Positions 49,909 through 57,540 of a stretch of DNA of 64,000 nt are shown here, piece by piece. The notes below the pieces were generated by a model. The model was given only the letters and a program-made list of their open reading frames with translations. It ran no database searches and was not told where the DNA came from. The stretch covers positions 124,001 through 188,000 of the forward strand of contig JANQOU010000003.1 in assembly GCA_028285585.1 (NCBI GenBank). Reading direction: 5' to 3'. The DNA comes from Acidimicrobiia bacterium (GTDB taxonomy: Bacteria; Actinomycetota; Acidimicrobiia; Spongiisociales; ZC4RG35). Within the stretch, counting starts at the first letter, position 1, and every line of letters starts with the position of its first letter. The translations under genes were made by a program, and so were the position numbers.

Positions 49909-50381
49909 GGTCCGGCTGGGGGTTCGATGTCCACCCGCTGGACGGTCAGCCGCCACTGATCCTGGCCGGAGTTGTCGTCTCAGAGAGTGTCGGTGTCACC
50001 GCCACATCCGATGGCGATGTCCTGGCCCATGCCGTCGCCGACGCCCTGCTTGGTGCTGCGGTCCTAGGCGACATCGGCGAGCATTTTCCTTCCGATGATC
50101 CGGCTTCCCAGGGAGTGAACTCCATGGAGTTGCTTGCCCGCTCTGTGAGCCTGGCCCGCGACGCAGGATGGCAGCCCGGGCACGTCGACACCACCGTGAT
50201 CGCCCAAGCGGTCCGGATTTCCCCACACCGAGAAACGATCAGGTCATCACTGGCAGTGACACTGGGACTCGACGTCGAAGCGGTATCGGTGAAGGCCACC
50301 ACGACAGACGGTCTGGGATTGGTCGGCCGAGGTGAGGGGATCGCTGCGGTCGCAATCCTGACCGTCGAACCACTGTCGTAA
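49905..50381 (+). CDS. ispF: 2-C-methyl-D-erythritol 2,4-cyclodiphosphate synthase
   Basis: The 158-residue enzyme has the zinc motif GFDVHPL (Asp and His) and the signature SDGDVLAHAVADALLGA, with GDIGEHFPSDDP and the C-terminal VKATTTDGLGLVGRGEGI. It closes the cyclic diphosphate in the non-mevalonate isoprenoid route. In many actinobacteria ispD lies directly before it; here carD does, and ispD is 48 kb away. Confidence 0.95.
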   Translation: MRSGWGFDVHPLDGQPPLILAGVVVSESVGVTATSDGDVLAHAVADALLGAAVLGDIGEHFPSDDPASQGVNSMELLARSVSLARDAGWQPGHVDTTVIAQAVRISPHRETIRSSLAVTLGLDVEAVSVKATTTDGLGLVGRGEGIAAVAILTVEPLS

Positions 50382-50390
50382 CATCCACGC

Positions 50391-51746
50391 ATGATTCAGG
50401 TCTACAGCACCTTGGCGCGATCGCGCGTGCCCTTCGAAACTCGCGACAAGGGCAAGGTCGCGATGTACGTGTGTGGGCCTACCGTGCAGTCCGAGCCTCA
50501 TGTTGGGCACGGCCGATCAGCGGTGTCGTTCGATGTCATCCGCCGCTATCTGATGTGGCGGGGGTATGAGGTCAGGTTTGTTCGCAACATCACAGATGTC
50601 GAAGACAAGATCATCGCTGCCTCCGAGGAGACCGGTATTCCCGCCGATGAGCTGGCTGTCACGATGGCGGAGAAGTTCTCTGACGCATATCGGGGGCTGG
50701 GTGTGCTCGAGCCGGACTTTGAGCCCAAGGCCACAGAGAGCATCGAGGGCATCATCTCGATCATCGAGACTCTCATATACAGCGGGCTCGCTTACGCCCG
50801 GGACGGCGACGTCTACTACTCGGTCCGCAGCCTCGAGAGCTACGGCAAGCTGTCAGGGAGAAAGCCCGACGAGCTGAGGTCTGGTGTTCGCATCGAGGTC
50901 GAGGAGAACAAAGAGGATCCACTCGACTTTGCTCTTTGGAAAGCGACGAAGCCAGGCGAGCCGTGGTGGGATTCGCCATGGGGGCCAGGCCGACCCGGTT
51001 GGCACATCGAGTGCTCGGCGATGGCGGGGGATCTTCTCGGAAACGACTTCGACATCCACGGCGGCGGCAGCGACCTCATCTTTCCCCATCACGAGAACGA
51101 GATCGCTCAGAGCGAAGGCGCAAGTGGTGAGACCTTCGCCAGGTATTGGCTCCACAACGGCATGGTCAATCTCGGCGGGGAGAAGATGGCGAAGTCGACT
51201 GGTCTTCTGGTCGACCTGGCGACGATCCTGAAGCAGTCGGGCGGCCGGGCCCTGAGATTGCTCCTGGCCCGCGCCCACTACCGGTCGCCGATCGAATACT
51301 CACCGGAGCTTCTTGCCGAGGCAGCCGAGTCTCTTGAGAGACTGGACAGGTTCAGGGGGCGCGCTGTCGCCGGCGATCCTGACGCCGCCGCTATCGAGCG
51401 TTTCACCTCGGTCATGGACGACGACTTCAACACTCCCGAGGCCGTGTCCCTGCTGTTCGACTTGGTTCGAGAGGGCAATCGCTTTCTCGACGAGGGTGGC
51501 GATGCCGCGGCCATAGCCGGCGCTGTGGAAGAGATCGTCGGAGTCCTCGGGATCGATGACGCGGCTGCGCCTTTGGCAGTGGACCACGAGCTGGCTGACG
51601 ACGAGGTGGATCGTCTGGTGAGGGAGCGGGATCAGGCCCGTGCCGAGAGACGATTTGACGACGCCGACGCCATCAGGAGCACTCTCGATGCCGCCGGTGT
51701 GATTCTGGAAGATGGGCCCGATGGCACCCGCTGGCTACGGCAATAG
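50391..51746 (+). CDS. cysS: Cysteinyl-tRNA synthetase
   Basis: The 451-residue class I synthetase has the HIGH-like PHVGHGRS after the zinc Cys in YVCGPTVQ. It also has the ECSAM and FPHHENEIAQSE zinc and active-site parts, and the KMSKS loop as KMAKST. A DALR-type helical domain follows. The mycothiol ligase MshC is similar but lacks a full anticodon domain; the length and the ispF-cysS order favour CysS. It overlaps rlmB by 35 bases. Confidence 0.92.
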   Translation: MIQVYSTLARSRVPFETRDKGKVAMYVCGPTVQSEPHVGHGRSAVSFDVIRRYLMWRGYEVRFVRNITDVEDKIIAASEETGIPADELAVTMAEKFSDAYRGLGVLEPDFEPKATESIEGIISIIETLIYSGLAYARDGDVYYSVRSLESYGKLSGRKPDELRSGVRIEVEENKEDPLDFALWKATKPGEPWWDSPWGPGRPGWHIECSAMAGDLLGNDFDIHGGGSDLIFPHHENEIAQSEGASGETFARYWLHNGMVNLGGEKMAKSTGLLVDLATILKQSGGRALRLLLARAHYRSPIEYSPELLAEAAESLERLDRFRGRAVAGDPDAAAIERFTSVMDDDFNTPEAVSLLFDLVREGNRFLDEGGDAAAIAGAVEEIVGVLGIDDAAAPLAVDHELADDEVDRLVRERDQARAERRFDDADAIRSTLDAAGVILEDGPDGTRWLRQ

Positions 51747-52437
51747 GGTCGAAGGGCTTCATGCGGTGACGGCTGCCGTCGAGGCGGGCCGGGTAAGAAA
51801 GTTGTACGTCGATCGGCGTCGCAAGTCCCGCTCTGAGATCGTTGCTCTGTTGGACTCGACCTCTGCCGAGGTCCGGATAGTCGACGATGTCAGGTCACTT
51901 GCCGAGACCGACTCACCTCAGGGAGTGGTCGCCGACTGTGATGCCATACAGCCGGTTTCGCTGGACTCGCTGAGCGTCGAGGGTGCAGCCGTCCTGGTGC
52001 TCGACCATGTCGAAGACCCGCACAACGTCGGCGCTGTGGCTAGGAGTGCAGCGGCCGCCGGCATCACTGGGATGGTGGTGTCTTCGAAGCGAGCGGCACC
52101 GTTGTCGGCGACGGCCTTCAAGGCGTCGGTTGGCGCGTTGGAGCGCTTGCCGGTGGCGGTTGTCGGCTCGATCCCGGAGGCGCTGTCCCGGCTCAAGAAA
52201 GGGGGACTGTGGGTGGTCGGGTTGGCAGTAGACGGTGACCAGCCGTTGTTCGGTCTCGATCTACTCACCGAGAGTGTGGCGGTGGTTGTTGGCGCCGAGG
52301 GTGACGGGTTGGCCGAGCTGACCAAGAAGCGGTGTGATGTGCTGGCTTCGATACCGATGGTTGGTGAGACGGAGAGCCTCAACGCTTCGGTTTCCGGTGC
52401 TCTGGCTGCATTTGAGATAATGAGGGTGCGAGCGTGA
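51712..52437 (+). CDS. rlmB: 23S rRNA 2'-O-ribose methyltransferase (SpoU/TrmH type)
   Basis: The 241-residue protein has an N-terminal L30e-like substrate domain (GLHAVTAAVEAGRVRKLYVD) and the SPOUT knot: LDHVEDPHNVGAVARSA (motif 1), VVVGAEGDGLAEL (motif 2) and IPMVGETESLNASVSGAL (motif 3). It most likely methylates G2251 of 23S rRNA or a similar site. The end of the gene (from 52411) forms one copy of a repeat shared with the tRNA leader. Confidence 0.9.
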   Translation: MGPMAPAGYGNRVEGLHAVTAAVEAGRVRKLYVDRRRKSRSEIVALLDSTSAEVRIVDDVRSLAETDSPQGVVADCDAIQPVSLDSLSVEGAAVLVLDHVEDPHNVGAVARSAAAAGITGMVVSSKRAAPLSATAFKASVGALERLPVAVVGSIPEALSRLKKGGLWVVGLAVDGDQPLFGLDLLTESVAVVVGAEGDGLAELTKKRCDVLASIPMVGETESLNASVSGALAAFEIMRVRA

Positions 52438-52454
52438 CGCTTCGCGCCACGCCG
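52411..52454. repeat. Repeat unit, copy 1, at the rlmB 3' end
   Basis: TTTGAGATAATGAGGGTGCG and TGACGCTTCGCGCCACGCCG lie next to one another here. The same two parts recur at 52478-52500 and 52561-52580, separated by 60 extra bases. The second part is a hairpin, GTGACGC-TTC-GCGTCAC in the perfect copy. Confidence 0.75.
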
Positions 52455-52477
52455 AGAGTCGTGGGCGGCTGGTGCCG

Positions 52478-52580
52478 TTTGGGATAATGGGGGGTGAGCG
52501 GAGTAGGCGGGAGTTTCGCCGGAGCCTGCCGTGAGGCAGGTGGAGGGGAACACTCCAACGTGACGCTTCGCGTCACGCCG
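52478..52580 (+). promoter_or_regulatory. tRNA-Thr leader: promoter-like GATAAT and REP-like hairpin, repeat copy 2
   Basis: TTTGGGATAATGGGGG (52478-52493) supplies a -10-like GATAAT. A 60-base insert follows, with pairing words such as GCCTGCC and GGCAGG. The perfect hairpin GTGACGC-TTC-GCGTCAC (52560-52576) ends exactly where the mature tRNA begins at 52577. Transcription from here would give a leader of about 80 bases for RNase P removal. Confidence 0.55.
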
Positions 52581-52649
52581 GGTTAGCTCAGTTGGTAGAG
52601 CAACTGATTTGTAATCAGTAGGTCATCGGTTCGACTCCGGTACCCGGCT
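52577..52649 (+). tRNA. tRNA-Thr (anticodon TGT)
   Basis: The 73-base cloverleaf has acceptor GCCGGGT/ACCCGGC with discriminator T, D-arm GCTCAGTTGGTAGAGC, anticodon arm ACTGA-TTTGTAA-TCAGT and T-arm TCGG-TTCGACT-CCGG. Anticodon TGT reads ACA and other ACN codons. CCA is not encoded. Confidence 0.95.
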
Positions 52650-52779
52650 CCTCAGGCAAGCTGAGGAGCTCTGAGTTTCCTTTCGGAAACTCGGTCTCCT
52701 TTCGTCGGGCTCCTCAGGCGAGCTGAGAAGCTTTGAGGTTCCTTCGGAATCTCTGGTTCCCGTCACCCGGCTCCTCGGA
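52644..52779 (+). repeat. Tandem repeat of tRNA 3' end plus two hairpins
   Basis: A unit of about 61 bases beginning CCGGCTCCTCAGGC occurs at 52644 and 52706, and a third start (CCGGCTCCTCGG) at 52767. Each full unit has two stem-loops: GCTCCTCAG-GCAAG-CTGAGGAGC and GAGTTTCC-TTTC-GGAAACTC in unit 1, and slightly decayed versions in unit 2. The unit start copies the last bases of the tRNA. Confidence 0.75.
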
Positions 52780-53093
52780 CGCTCTAGGAAACGTCTCTGT
52801 ACGGCGATATGCTCAGCGGTGGTTGAACCAGGCGTGGTTCGTATAAGCGCTGACGCCAGCACTTCTGTGCCAAGGTCGTGAGGTAAGCGACGGACCGCTA
52901 GCGCCTCAACTTGTTTCTGCGTAGAAGCCCCTTCGGGGGCTTCTCGCATTGTCGGCGACCGGCGCGGGGAGATGACCGCTGTGGGTGGTCAGGCCTTGTC
53001 AATGGAGCCTGTGGTGGCCGATCACTTGCACGGCCACGACCCACCTGCCTCAAATCCCCGGACTGACCGGAGCCCGGACATACCCTCCAATTG
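52650..53093 (+). other. Gene-free stretch after tRNA-Thr, possible small RNA
   Basis: The first 130 bases are the tandem repeat. From about 52800 to 52944 there is no credible frame, but several short pairing words (GCACTTCTGTGC, GCTGACGCCAGC) occur, ending in the strong stem-loop at 52923. This could be a small RNA gene. I could not match it to tmRNA, RNase P, SRP or 6S RNA by eye. The last 145 bases before DUF3263 show nothing. Confidence 0.4.
52923..52944 (+). terminator. Strong stem-loop, terminator-like
   Basis: AGAAGCCCC pairs with GGGGCTTCT around a TTCG-type loop. The following bases (CGCATTG) contain no T-run. It ends the possible small RNA region after tRNA-Thr and precedes DUF3263 by 150 bases. 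Confidence 0.6.
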
Positions 53094-53324
53094 ATGCTTA
53101 CTGCCGAGGAGAGGGCGATCCTCGACTTCGAGCGCTCCTGGTGGATCGAGCCGGGGCCCAAAGACCAGGCGATCGAGTTCTCGCTTGGGCTGTCTGCCGC
53201 GTCCTACTACGAGAGGCTGCTCGAATTGCTTAGTGACGCATCTGCTTTTGAATACGACCCGTTGACCGTGAAACGGGTCAAAACCATGGTCGAGCAACCA
53301 CTTGGGAGAGAGCTGGCGGTCTGA
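53094..53324 (+). CDS. DUF3263 family protein
   Basis: The 76-residue protein starts at ATG 53094, directly after an in-frame TTG. ILDFERSWWIEPGPKDQAIE, then FSLGLSAASYYERLLELL and DPLTVKRVK, are typical of DUF3263, a small actinobacterial helical protein often beside LytR_C-domain genes. It has the look of a helix-turn-helix domain, but no function is established. It overlaps the next gene by one base. Confidence 0.85.
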   Translation: MLTAEERAILDFERSWWIEPGPKDQAIEFSLGLSAASYYERLLELLSDASAFEYDPLTVKRVKTMVEQPLGRELAV

Positions 53325-53875
53325 TGACGAGCAAAGGCAGACATGCGGAAGGCGATAGCAAAGGGTTCTATCGCGACCTCCTGCTCATGATCCTGGGGAT
53401 TGTTGTCGTCGGAGGATTCGTCTTCTTCCTCCTTGTTCTATTCGCCGACGGTCCCACCACGACAACCTCAACGACGGCGGTGGCCGCCGAGACGACAAGC
53501 ACGCCTGGTGGCGCAACATCGACAACCAGCGCTCCAGCGACAACGACCACAACGGAGCTCATGACGACCACAACCACGGTCCCTGTTCGAGAGCCAGCAG
53601 AGGTGAGAGTTGTCGTGCTCAACTCGATCGGGGTTGCCGGCGCGGCGGGCCGGATGACGGCAAGACTTGAAGATGCGGGGTATCAAACCCTTCCGGCCGA
53701 CGACTTCGAGCCCGAGCAGGACCCGTCCCGGATCTGGTATCGATCCGGTTTCTCGGCCGAGGCAAACGAGTTGCTCTTGTTCATGGCGGACGCCTCCATC
53801 GAGCCACTCACAGATGACGGCCTTCAGCCTGGAGCCGACATCGTGATGGTGCTCGGAACCGGCTACGAGGAGTGA
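53324..53875 (+). CDS. LytR C-terminal domain protein
   Basis: The 183-residue protein has a short cytoplasmic start, a membrane helix at about 19-42 (LLLMILGIVVVGGFVFFLLV), a long Thr-rich linker with many TTTT runs to about residue 90, and a LytR_C domain: EVRVVVLNSIGVAGAAGRMT, GYQTLPADDF, IWYRSGF, ADIVMVLGTGY. LytR_C domains occur in wall-associated proteins; binding partners are unknown. The DUF3263-LytR_C pair is common in actinobacteria. Confidence 0.88.
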   Translation: MTSKGRHAEGDSKGFYRDLLLMILGIVVVGGFVFFLLVLFADGPTTTTSTTAVAAETTSTPGGATSTTSAPATTTTTELMTTTTTVPVREPAEVRVVVLNSIGVAGAAGRMTARLEDAGYQTLPADDFEPEQDPSRIWYRSGFSAEANELLLFMADASIEPLTDDGLQPGADIVMVLGTGYEE

Positions 53876-54732
53876 CCCACCGATCGCCGAGCCGCCAGCC
53901 AGGTGTTCCCAGGACGTGGCTGCTCCCGATCTCTGTGCTCGGAGGGTTGGTGTTCGTCACTGCTGTCGGTGGGCTCAGCGTCTCGATCATCCTGGACTTT
54001 CTCGCCTGGTGGCCGGTTTGGCTGTCGCTTGTCGTGCTGATTGGCTTCATGCGGGCGCGAAACCTTGGTCGGGTGAGACTGTCGGGGCTGATGGCACTTG
54101 TGGTGACAGTTGTTCTTGCCGTGTTTGTGGCGGGTCATGTCATCGGTTGGGCCGCCATGCCTTCGGCAGCTCAGGTCTTGGCAGGCCCCGCGGTCGGCTC
54201 CGAGCGGACGGCTGCCTTGTCGGCGCGGATCAACGGCCGGATCGAGCTGAGCAGTGGCGACAGCCAGTTCCTCTATCGGGTCGATCCAATCCGGCAGGGT
54301 GGTGAGGTTGGGCTTCCGTCGGCTGTCGAGGAGGTCCGAGACGCTGACATCTCGGTGGTTTTGGAGCCTCCGGCGGATCCTGGCTTCTACAGCTTCGCCG
54401 GTTGGGAGATCATGCTCTCAACCTCGCCGGACTGGGATCTCACCCTTGAAGGAGAGCTGGACGCCGATCTGACGAGACTGCGAGTGGTTGGGCTGGGGGC
54501 CATCGGCACTGGTGAGTTGGCCCTTGGCCGTGTCTCCACTGTGGTCACGGCGGCGATCGATGGAACCTTCCAGGTGTCGGTGCCACCGGCTCAAGCCGTC
54601 AGGGTGATCGGTTTGGCGACGGTGCCGCCCAGTTGGACGACCGACGCCGACGGGTTCGTTGCTCCTGCTGGAGGAGACGGCTGGGTGATCACCGTCGAAA
54701 GTGGAAGCTCCGTGACCGTGATCGAGCGCTAG
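53872..54732 (+). CDS. Membrane protein with extracytoplasmic beta domain
   Basis: From GTG 53872 the 286-residue protein has three or four hydrophobic segments (LLPISVLGGLVFVTAV, WPVWLSLVVLIGFM, LMALVVTVVLAVFVAGHVIG) and then a 160-residue beta-rich domain. Its strands have LiaF/DUF2154-like periodicity (SPDWDLTLEGELDADLTRLR, LGAIGTGELALG). It overlaps the LytR_C gene by 4 bases. A role in envelope-stress sensing is possible by analogy only. Confidence 0.65.
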   Translation: MTHRSPSRQPGVPRTWLLPISVLGGLVFVTAVGGLSVSIILDFLAWWPVWLSLVVLIGFMRARNLGRVRLSGLMALVVTVVLAVFVAGHVIGWAAMPSAAQVLAGPAVGSERTAALSARINGRIELSSGDSQFLYRVDPIRQGGEVGLPSAVEEVRDADISVVLEPPADPGFYSFAGWEIMLSTSPDWDLTLEGELDADLTRLRVVGLGAIGTGELALGRVSTVVTAAIDGTFQVSVPPAQAVRVIGLATVPPSWTTDADGFVAPAGGDGWVITVESGSSVTVIER

Positions 54733-54745
54733 TTACACTCGAAAC

Positions 54746-55984
54746 GTGGCATCTGAAGGGCTGAAGAAGGCCGCACTCTACATTTGGATCGCGGTCGGGG
54801 CGGTTGCCTTGGGGTATGTGGCGCTTGTCGTCGCAGAGGCGGTGCGGGTGATCTGGTTGCCGATAGCGTTTGCAGCCGGTCTCGTCTTCATCCTCGAGCC
54901 GGCAGTAAAGGCGTTCGAGAGGATGCGGATTCACAGGGTCGCAGGATCGATCCTGGCCTTCATCGTTCTCACTGCTCTGATCATCGCCGCTTTGGGCCTT
55001 GTGTTCCCGACCGTTCAGTCGCAGGGCGTCGAGCTCGCCGAGTCTTTGCCGATGCTCTTCACCGATCTGGTCGCTTGGCTTCGGGAGACGGGCGAGCGGT
55101 TCGGTGTCAACGTCGATGAGTTGCTGAGCCAGCAGGCGATCGAGGAGTGGCTGAACGACCCCGCCAATCAGGAGACCATCCAGCAGCTCCTGTCTGGATT
55201 CGGTGCCGGAGCGGGCCAAGTGATCCGCGGCGTTGCCGAAGCCGTCATCATCATCGGGCTCGCACCGGTCTTGGCTCTGTACGTGCTTATCGACCTCGAT
55301 CGGTTCAAGAGACAGTCGATCGAGCTGACCCCGCCCAGGTACCAGGAAGAGGTCGCCTATGTGAGCGGAGAGGTGGGGGGAGCACTGGGCTCATTCGTGC
55401 GGGGCCAGCTATTGGTGTCGGTGATCGTTGGCATCGCATCCAGTGTCGGCATGTGGCTGATCGACCTGCCTTTCTGGCTCTTGGTGGGAATCCTCGCCGG
55501 CTTCCTCAACTTGATCCCGTTCCTCGGGCCAGTCGTCGGAGGAGCCCTGGCCGTTCTCGTGGCGCTGTTGAACGGCGACCCTTGGCAGGCGGTTTGGGCC
55601 GTGGCGATCTTCGTGGTGATCCAGCAGATCGACAACCACGTGATCACTCCGATGATCCAGAGGACAAGAGTTCATCTGTCTCCGCTGGTGATCGTCCTCG
55701 CTTTGGTGATAGGCGGCTCGGTCGCTGGCCTGCTCGGTGTTCTCATCGCCGTTCCAGTGACCGCCGCCATCCGGATCTTGGTTGGCCATCTCTGGCGGAC
55801 CCGCGTTCTGGGCCAGTCGTGGAGGGAGGCCAGCGAGGCCATGATCGAGGTCACCGAGCCTCCGGAGCGTCTTGCTCGGATCAGCCGCAAGATTCCCGAT
55901 GACCAAGCACGTCTCTTCACCACTCAGGAGATGACACCGGTTGACCCTCCGAGCCCTGATGTTGAACAGGAGGAGCCAACCTGA
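54746..55984 (+). CDS. AI-2E family transporter
   Basis: The 412-residue protein from GTG 54746 has eight predicted membrane helices. The family signature is LVSVIVGIASSVGMWLIDLP followed by LVGILAGFLNLIPFLGPVVG, and later IDNHVITPMI. The middle soluble loop (residues 85-150) is helical. Members export AI-2-like molecules or act as Na+/H+ antiporters; substrate cannot be inferred. The C-terminus is a charged tail ending with the repeat at 55983. Confidence 0.88.
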   Translation: MASEGLKKAALYIWIAVGAVALGYVALVVAEAVRVIWLPIAFAAGLVFILEPAVKAFERMRIHRVAGSILAFIVLTALIIAALGLVFPTVQSQGVELAESLPMLFTDLVAWLRETGERFGVNVDELLSQQAIEEWLNDPANQETIQQLLSGFGAGAGQVIRGVAEAVIIIGLAPVLALYVLIDLDRFKRQSIELTPPRYQEEVAYVSGEVGGALGSFVRGQLLVSVIVGIASSVGMWLIDLPFWLLVGILAGFLNLIPFLGPVVGGALAVLVALLNGDPWQAVWAVAIFVVIQQIDNHVITPMIQRTRVHLSPLVIVLALVIGGSVAGLLGVLIAVPVTAAIRILVGHLWRTRVLGQSWREASEAMIEVTEPPERLARISRKIPDDQARLFTTQEMTPVDPPSPDVEQEEPT

Positions 55985-56037
55985 GGCTATAGGGCCCAGA
56001 TATGGGCGGCATTACCTGAGGTTTGCAGTTGGGGGTC
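55983..56037 (+). repeat. Intergenic repeat, copy 3 (55 bp)
   Basis: It aligns without gaps to 39216-39270: GAGGCTATAGGGCCC, then ATTACCTGAGGTTTGC and TTGGGGGTC. It fills the space between two convergent genes and touches both stop codons, as copy 1 does with the M15 stop. This position argues for a mobile or regulatory intergenic element rather than coding sequence. Confidence 0.75.
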
Positions 56038-56758
56038 AGACTTCGCCGAGGTAGGCCTCGCGCATCTGGGGGTTCTGAAGGAGAGCCTGGGCAGTGTCGG
56101 CGAGAACGATGCGCCCGGTCTGGAGCACGTAGCCACGATCTGCGATCGACAGCGCCATGTTTGCGTTCTGCTCCACCACGAAGACCGTGGTTCCGGCCTT
56201 GTTGATTCGCTCGATGATCTCGAAGTTTTGAGCGACCAGCACCGGTGCCAGACCCATCGATGGCTCGTCCATCAGCAGAACCTTGGGCCGGGCCATCAGC
56301 GCACGTCCCATGGCCACCATCTGCTGCTCACCACCCGAAAGAGTTCCTGCTTTCTGCCCAAGGCGCTCCTTGACGCGGGGGAAGAGGTCGAACACTCGGT
56401 CGAAGTCCGTCGACAGGTCCTCACCGCTCCGCAGGTAGGCACCGATCTCGAGGTTCTCCCTGACCGTCATCCTTTTGAACAGACGGCGGTTCTCCGGGAC
56501 CATCGACACACCGTGGGCAACACGATCGGCCGTTGACCAATCGTTCACGCTGACACCGTCGAGAAGGACCTCACCGGTTGTCGGCTGCACGTACCCGAGG
56601 ATGGTCTTCAGCGTGGTGGTCTTGCCCGATGCGTTCCCACCGAGGAGAGAGACCATCTCCCCGGCGTAGATGTCGATGTCGACGTCCTTGAGGATGTGAA
56701 CCGCCCCGTAGTGGGTGTTGATCCCCCGGAAGGAGAGGACAGGAGTCTGGTCGGTCAT
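56036..56758 (-). CDS. livF: Branched-chain amino acid ABC transporter ATPase LivF
   Basis: The 240-residue ATPase has Walker A GGNASGKTT, signature LSGGEQQM and Walker B VLLMDEPSMGLAP. GYVLQTGRIVLAD and QMREAYLGEV at the end are typical of LivF. It pairs with LivG to power uptake of leucine, isoleucine, valine or related compounds. It overlaps livG by 4 bases and is the last gene of the operon. Confidence 0.92.
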   Translation of the reverse strand: MTDQTPVLSFRGINTHYGAVHILKDVDIDIYAGEMVSLLGGNASGKTTTLKTILGYVQPTTGEVLLDGVSVNDWSTADRVAHGVSMVPENRRLFKRMTVRENLEIGAYLRSGEDLSTDFDRVFDLFPRVKERLGQKAGTLSGGEQQMVAMGRALMARPKVLLMDEPSMGLAPVLVAQNFEIIERINKAGTTVFVVEQNANMALSIADRGYVLQTGRIVLADTAQALLQNPQMREAYLGEV

Positions 56759-57540
56759 TCGTCACGCTCCGCGGGCCGGCCGAGATAGGCCTCGATCACG
56801 TCTTCGTTGGTGGAAACGTCGTCGTAGTCGCCTTCGGCGATCTTGACGCCGTGGTCGAGCACGACGACCTTGTCGGAGATCTGTTCCACAACCTTCATCT
56901 CGTGGGATATCACCACGACCGTGAAGCCTTTCTTGTCACGGAGATCCCCGATCAGCTCGGTCAGCTCCGCTGTCTCACGGGGGTTCATGCCGGCAGTCGG
57001 CTCGTCCAGCAGCAGCAGCTTGGGCTCGGTCGCCATCGCCCTGGCGATTTCGAGGCGGCGCCTGTTGGCATAGGAAAGGACAAACGCCGGTTGGTCGTAG
57101 CGGTAACCGGCGAGCCTCGAGCCGAAGAATGAGAGGACATCTTTGGCCTTGTCTTCGATCAGCTGCTCCTCGGCGCGTTGGCCGGCGGTTTGCAAGATGG
57201 TGCTCCACATCCCGGCATGGGTGCGGCAGTGTTGGCCGACCATCACATTCTCGAGGACGGTGAGGTTGGGGAAGAGACGCACGTTCTGGAAAGTGCGGGC
57301 GATGCCCCGGCGGGTGATCTCGTTTGGTGCGTGGTTGGCCAAGCTGTCACCGTCGAAGACGATGCTGCCCTCGTCGGGTGCGAAAAGCCCCGAGATCACG
57401 TTGAAGAAGGAGGTCTTACCCGCTCCGTTGGGCCCGATCACGGACACGATCTCGTTCTCGTTGATGTGGAAGTCGACCCCGCCCAGAGCCTGGACACCGC
57501 CAAACGCTTTCTTGAGGCCGGTGATCTCGAGAAGCGGCAT
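56755..57540 (-). CDS. livG: Branched-chain amino acid ABC transporter ATPase LivG
   Basis: The 261-residue ATPase has Walker A GPNGAGKTSFFNVI, the LivG-type GIARTFQNVRLFPNLTVLEN, and Walker B LLLLDEPTAGMNP. Its signature is atypical (LSYANRRRLEIARAM for LSGGxxxR). ILEVIEAYLG-like VIEAYLGRP ends the gene. It overlaps livM by one base. Lone signature variation of this kind is seen in other LivG proteins. Confidence 0.92.
   Translation of the reverse strand: MPLLEITGLKKAFGGVQALGGVDFHINENEIVSVIGPNGAGKTSFFNVISGLFAPDEGSIVFDGDSLANHAPNEITRRGIARTFQNVRLFPNLTVLENVMVGQHCRTHAGMWSTILQTAGQRAEEQLIEDKAKDVLSFFGSRLAGYRYDQPAFVLSYANRRRLEIARAMATEPKLLLLDEPTAGMNPRETAELTELIGDLRDKKGFTVVVISHEMKVVEQISDKVVVLDHGVKIAEGDYDDVSTNEDVIEAYLGRPAERDE

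Noticed and set aside
50391-51746. Mycothiol ligase MshC instead of cysteinyl-tRNA synthetase
   Set aside because: The length, the intact KMAKST loop, the DALR-type C-terminus and the ispF-cysS order fit CysS.
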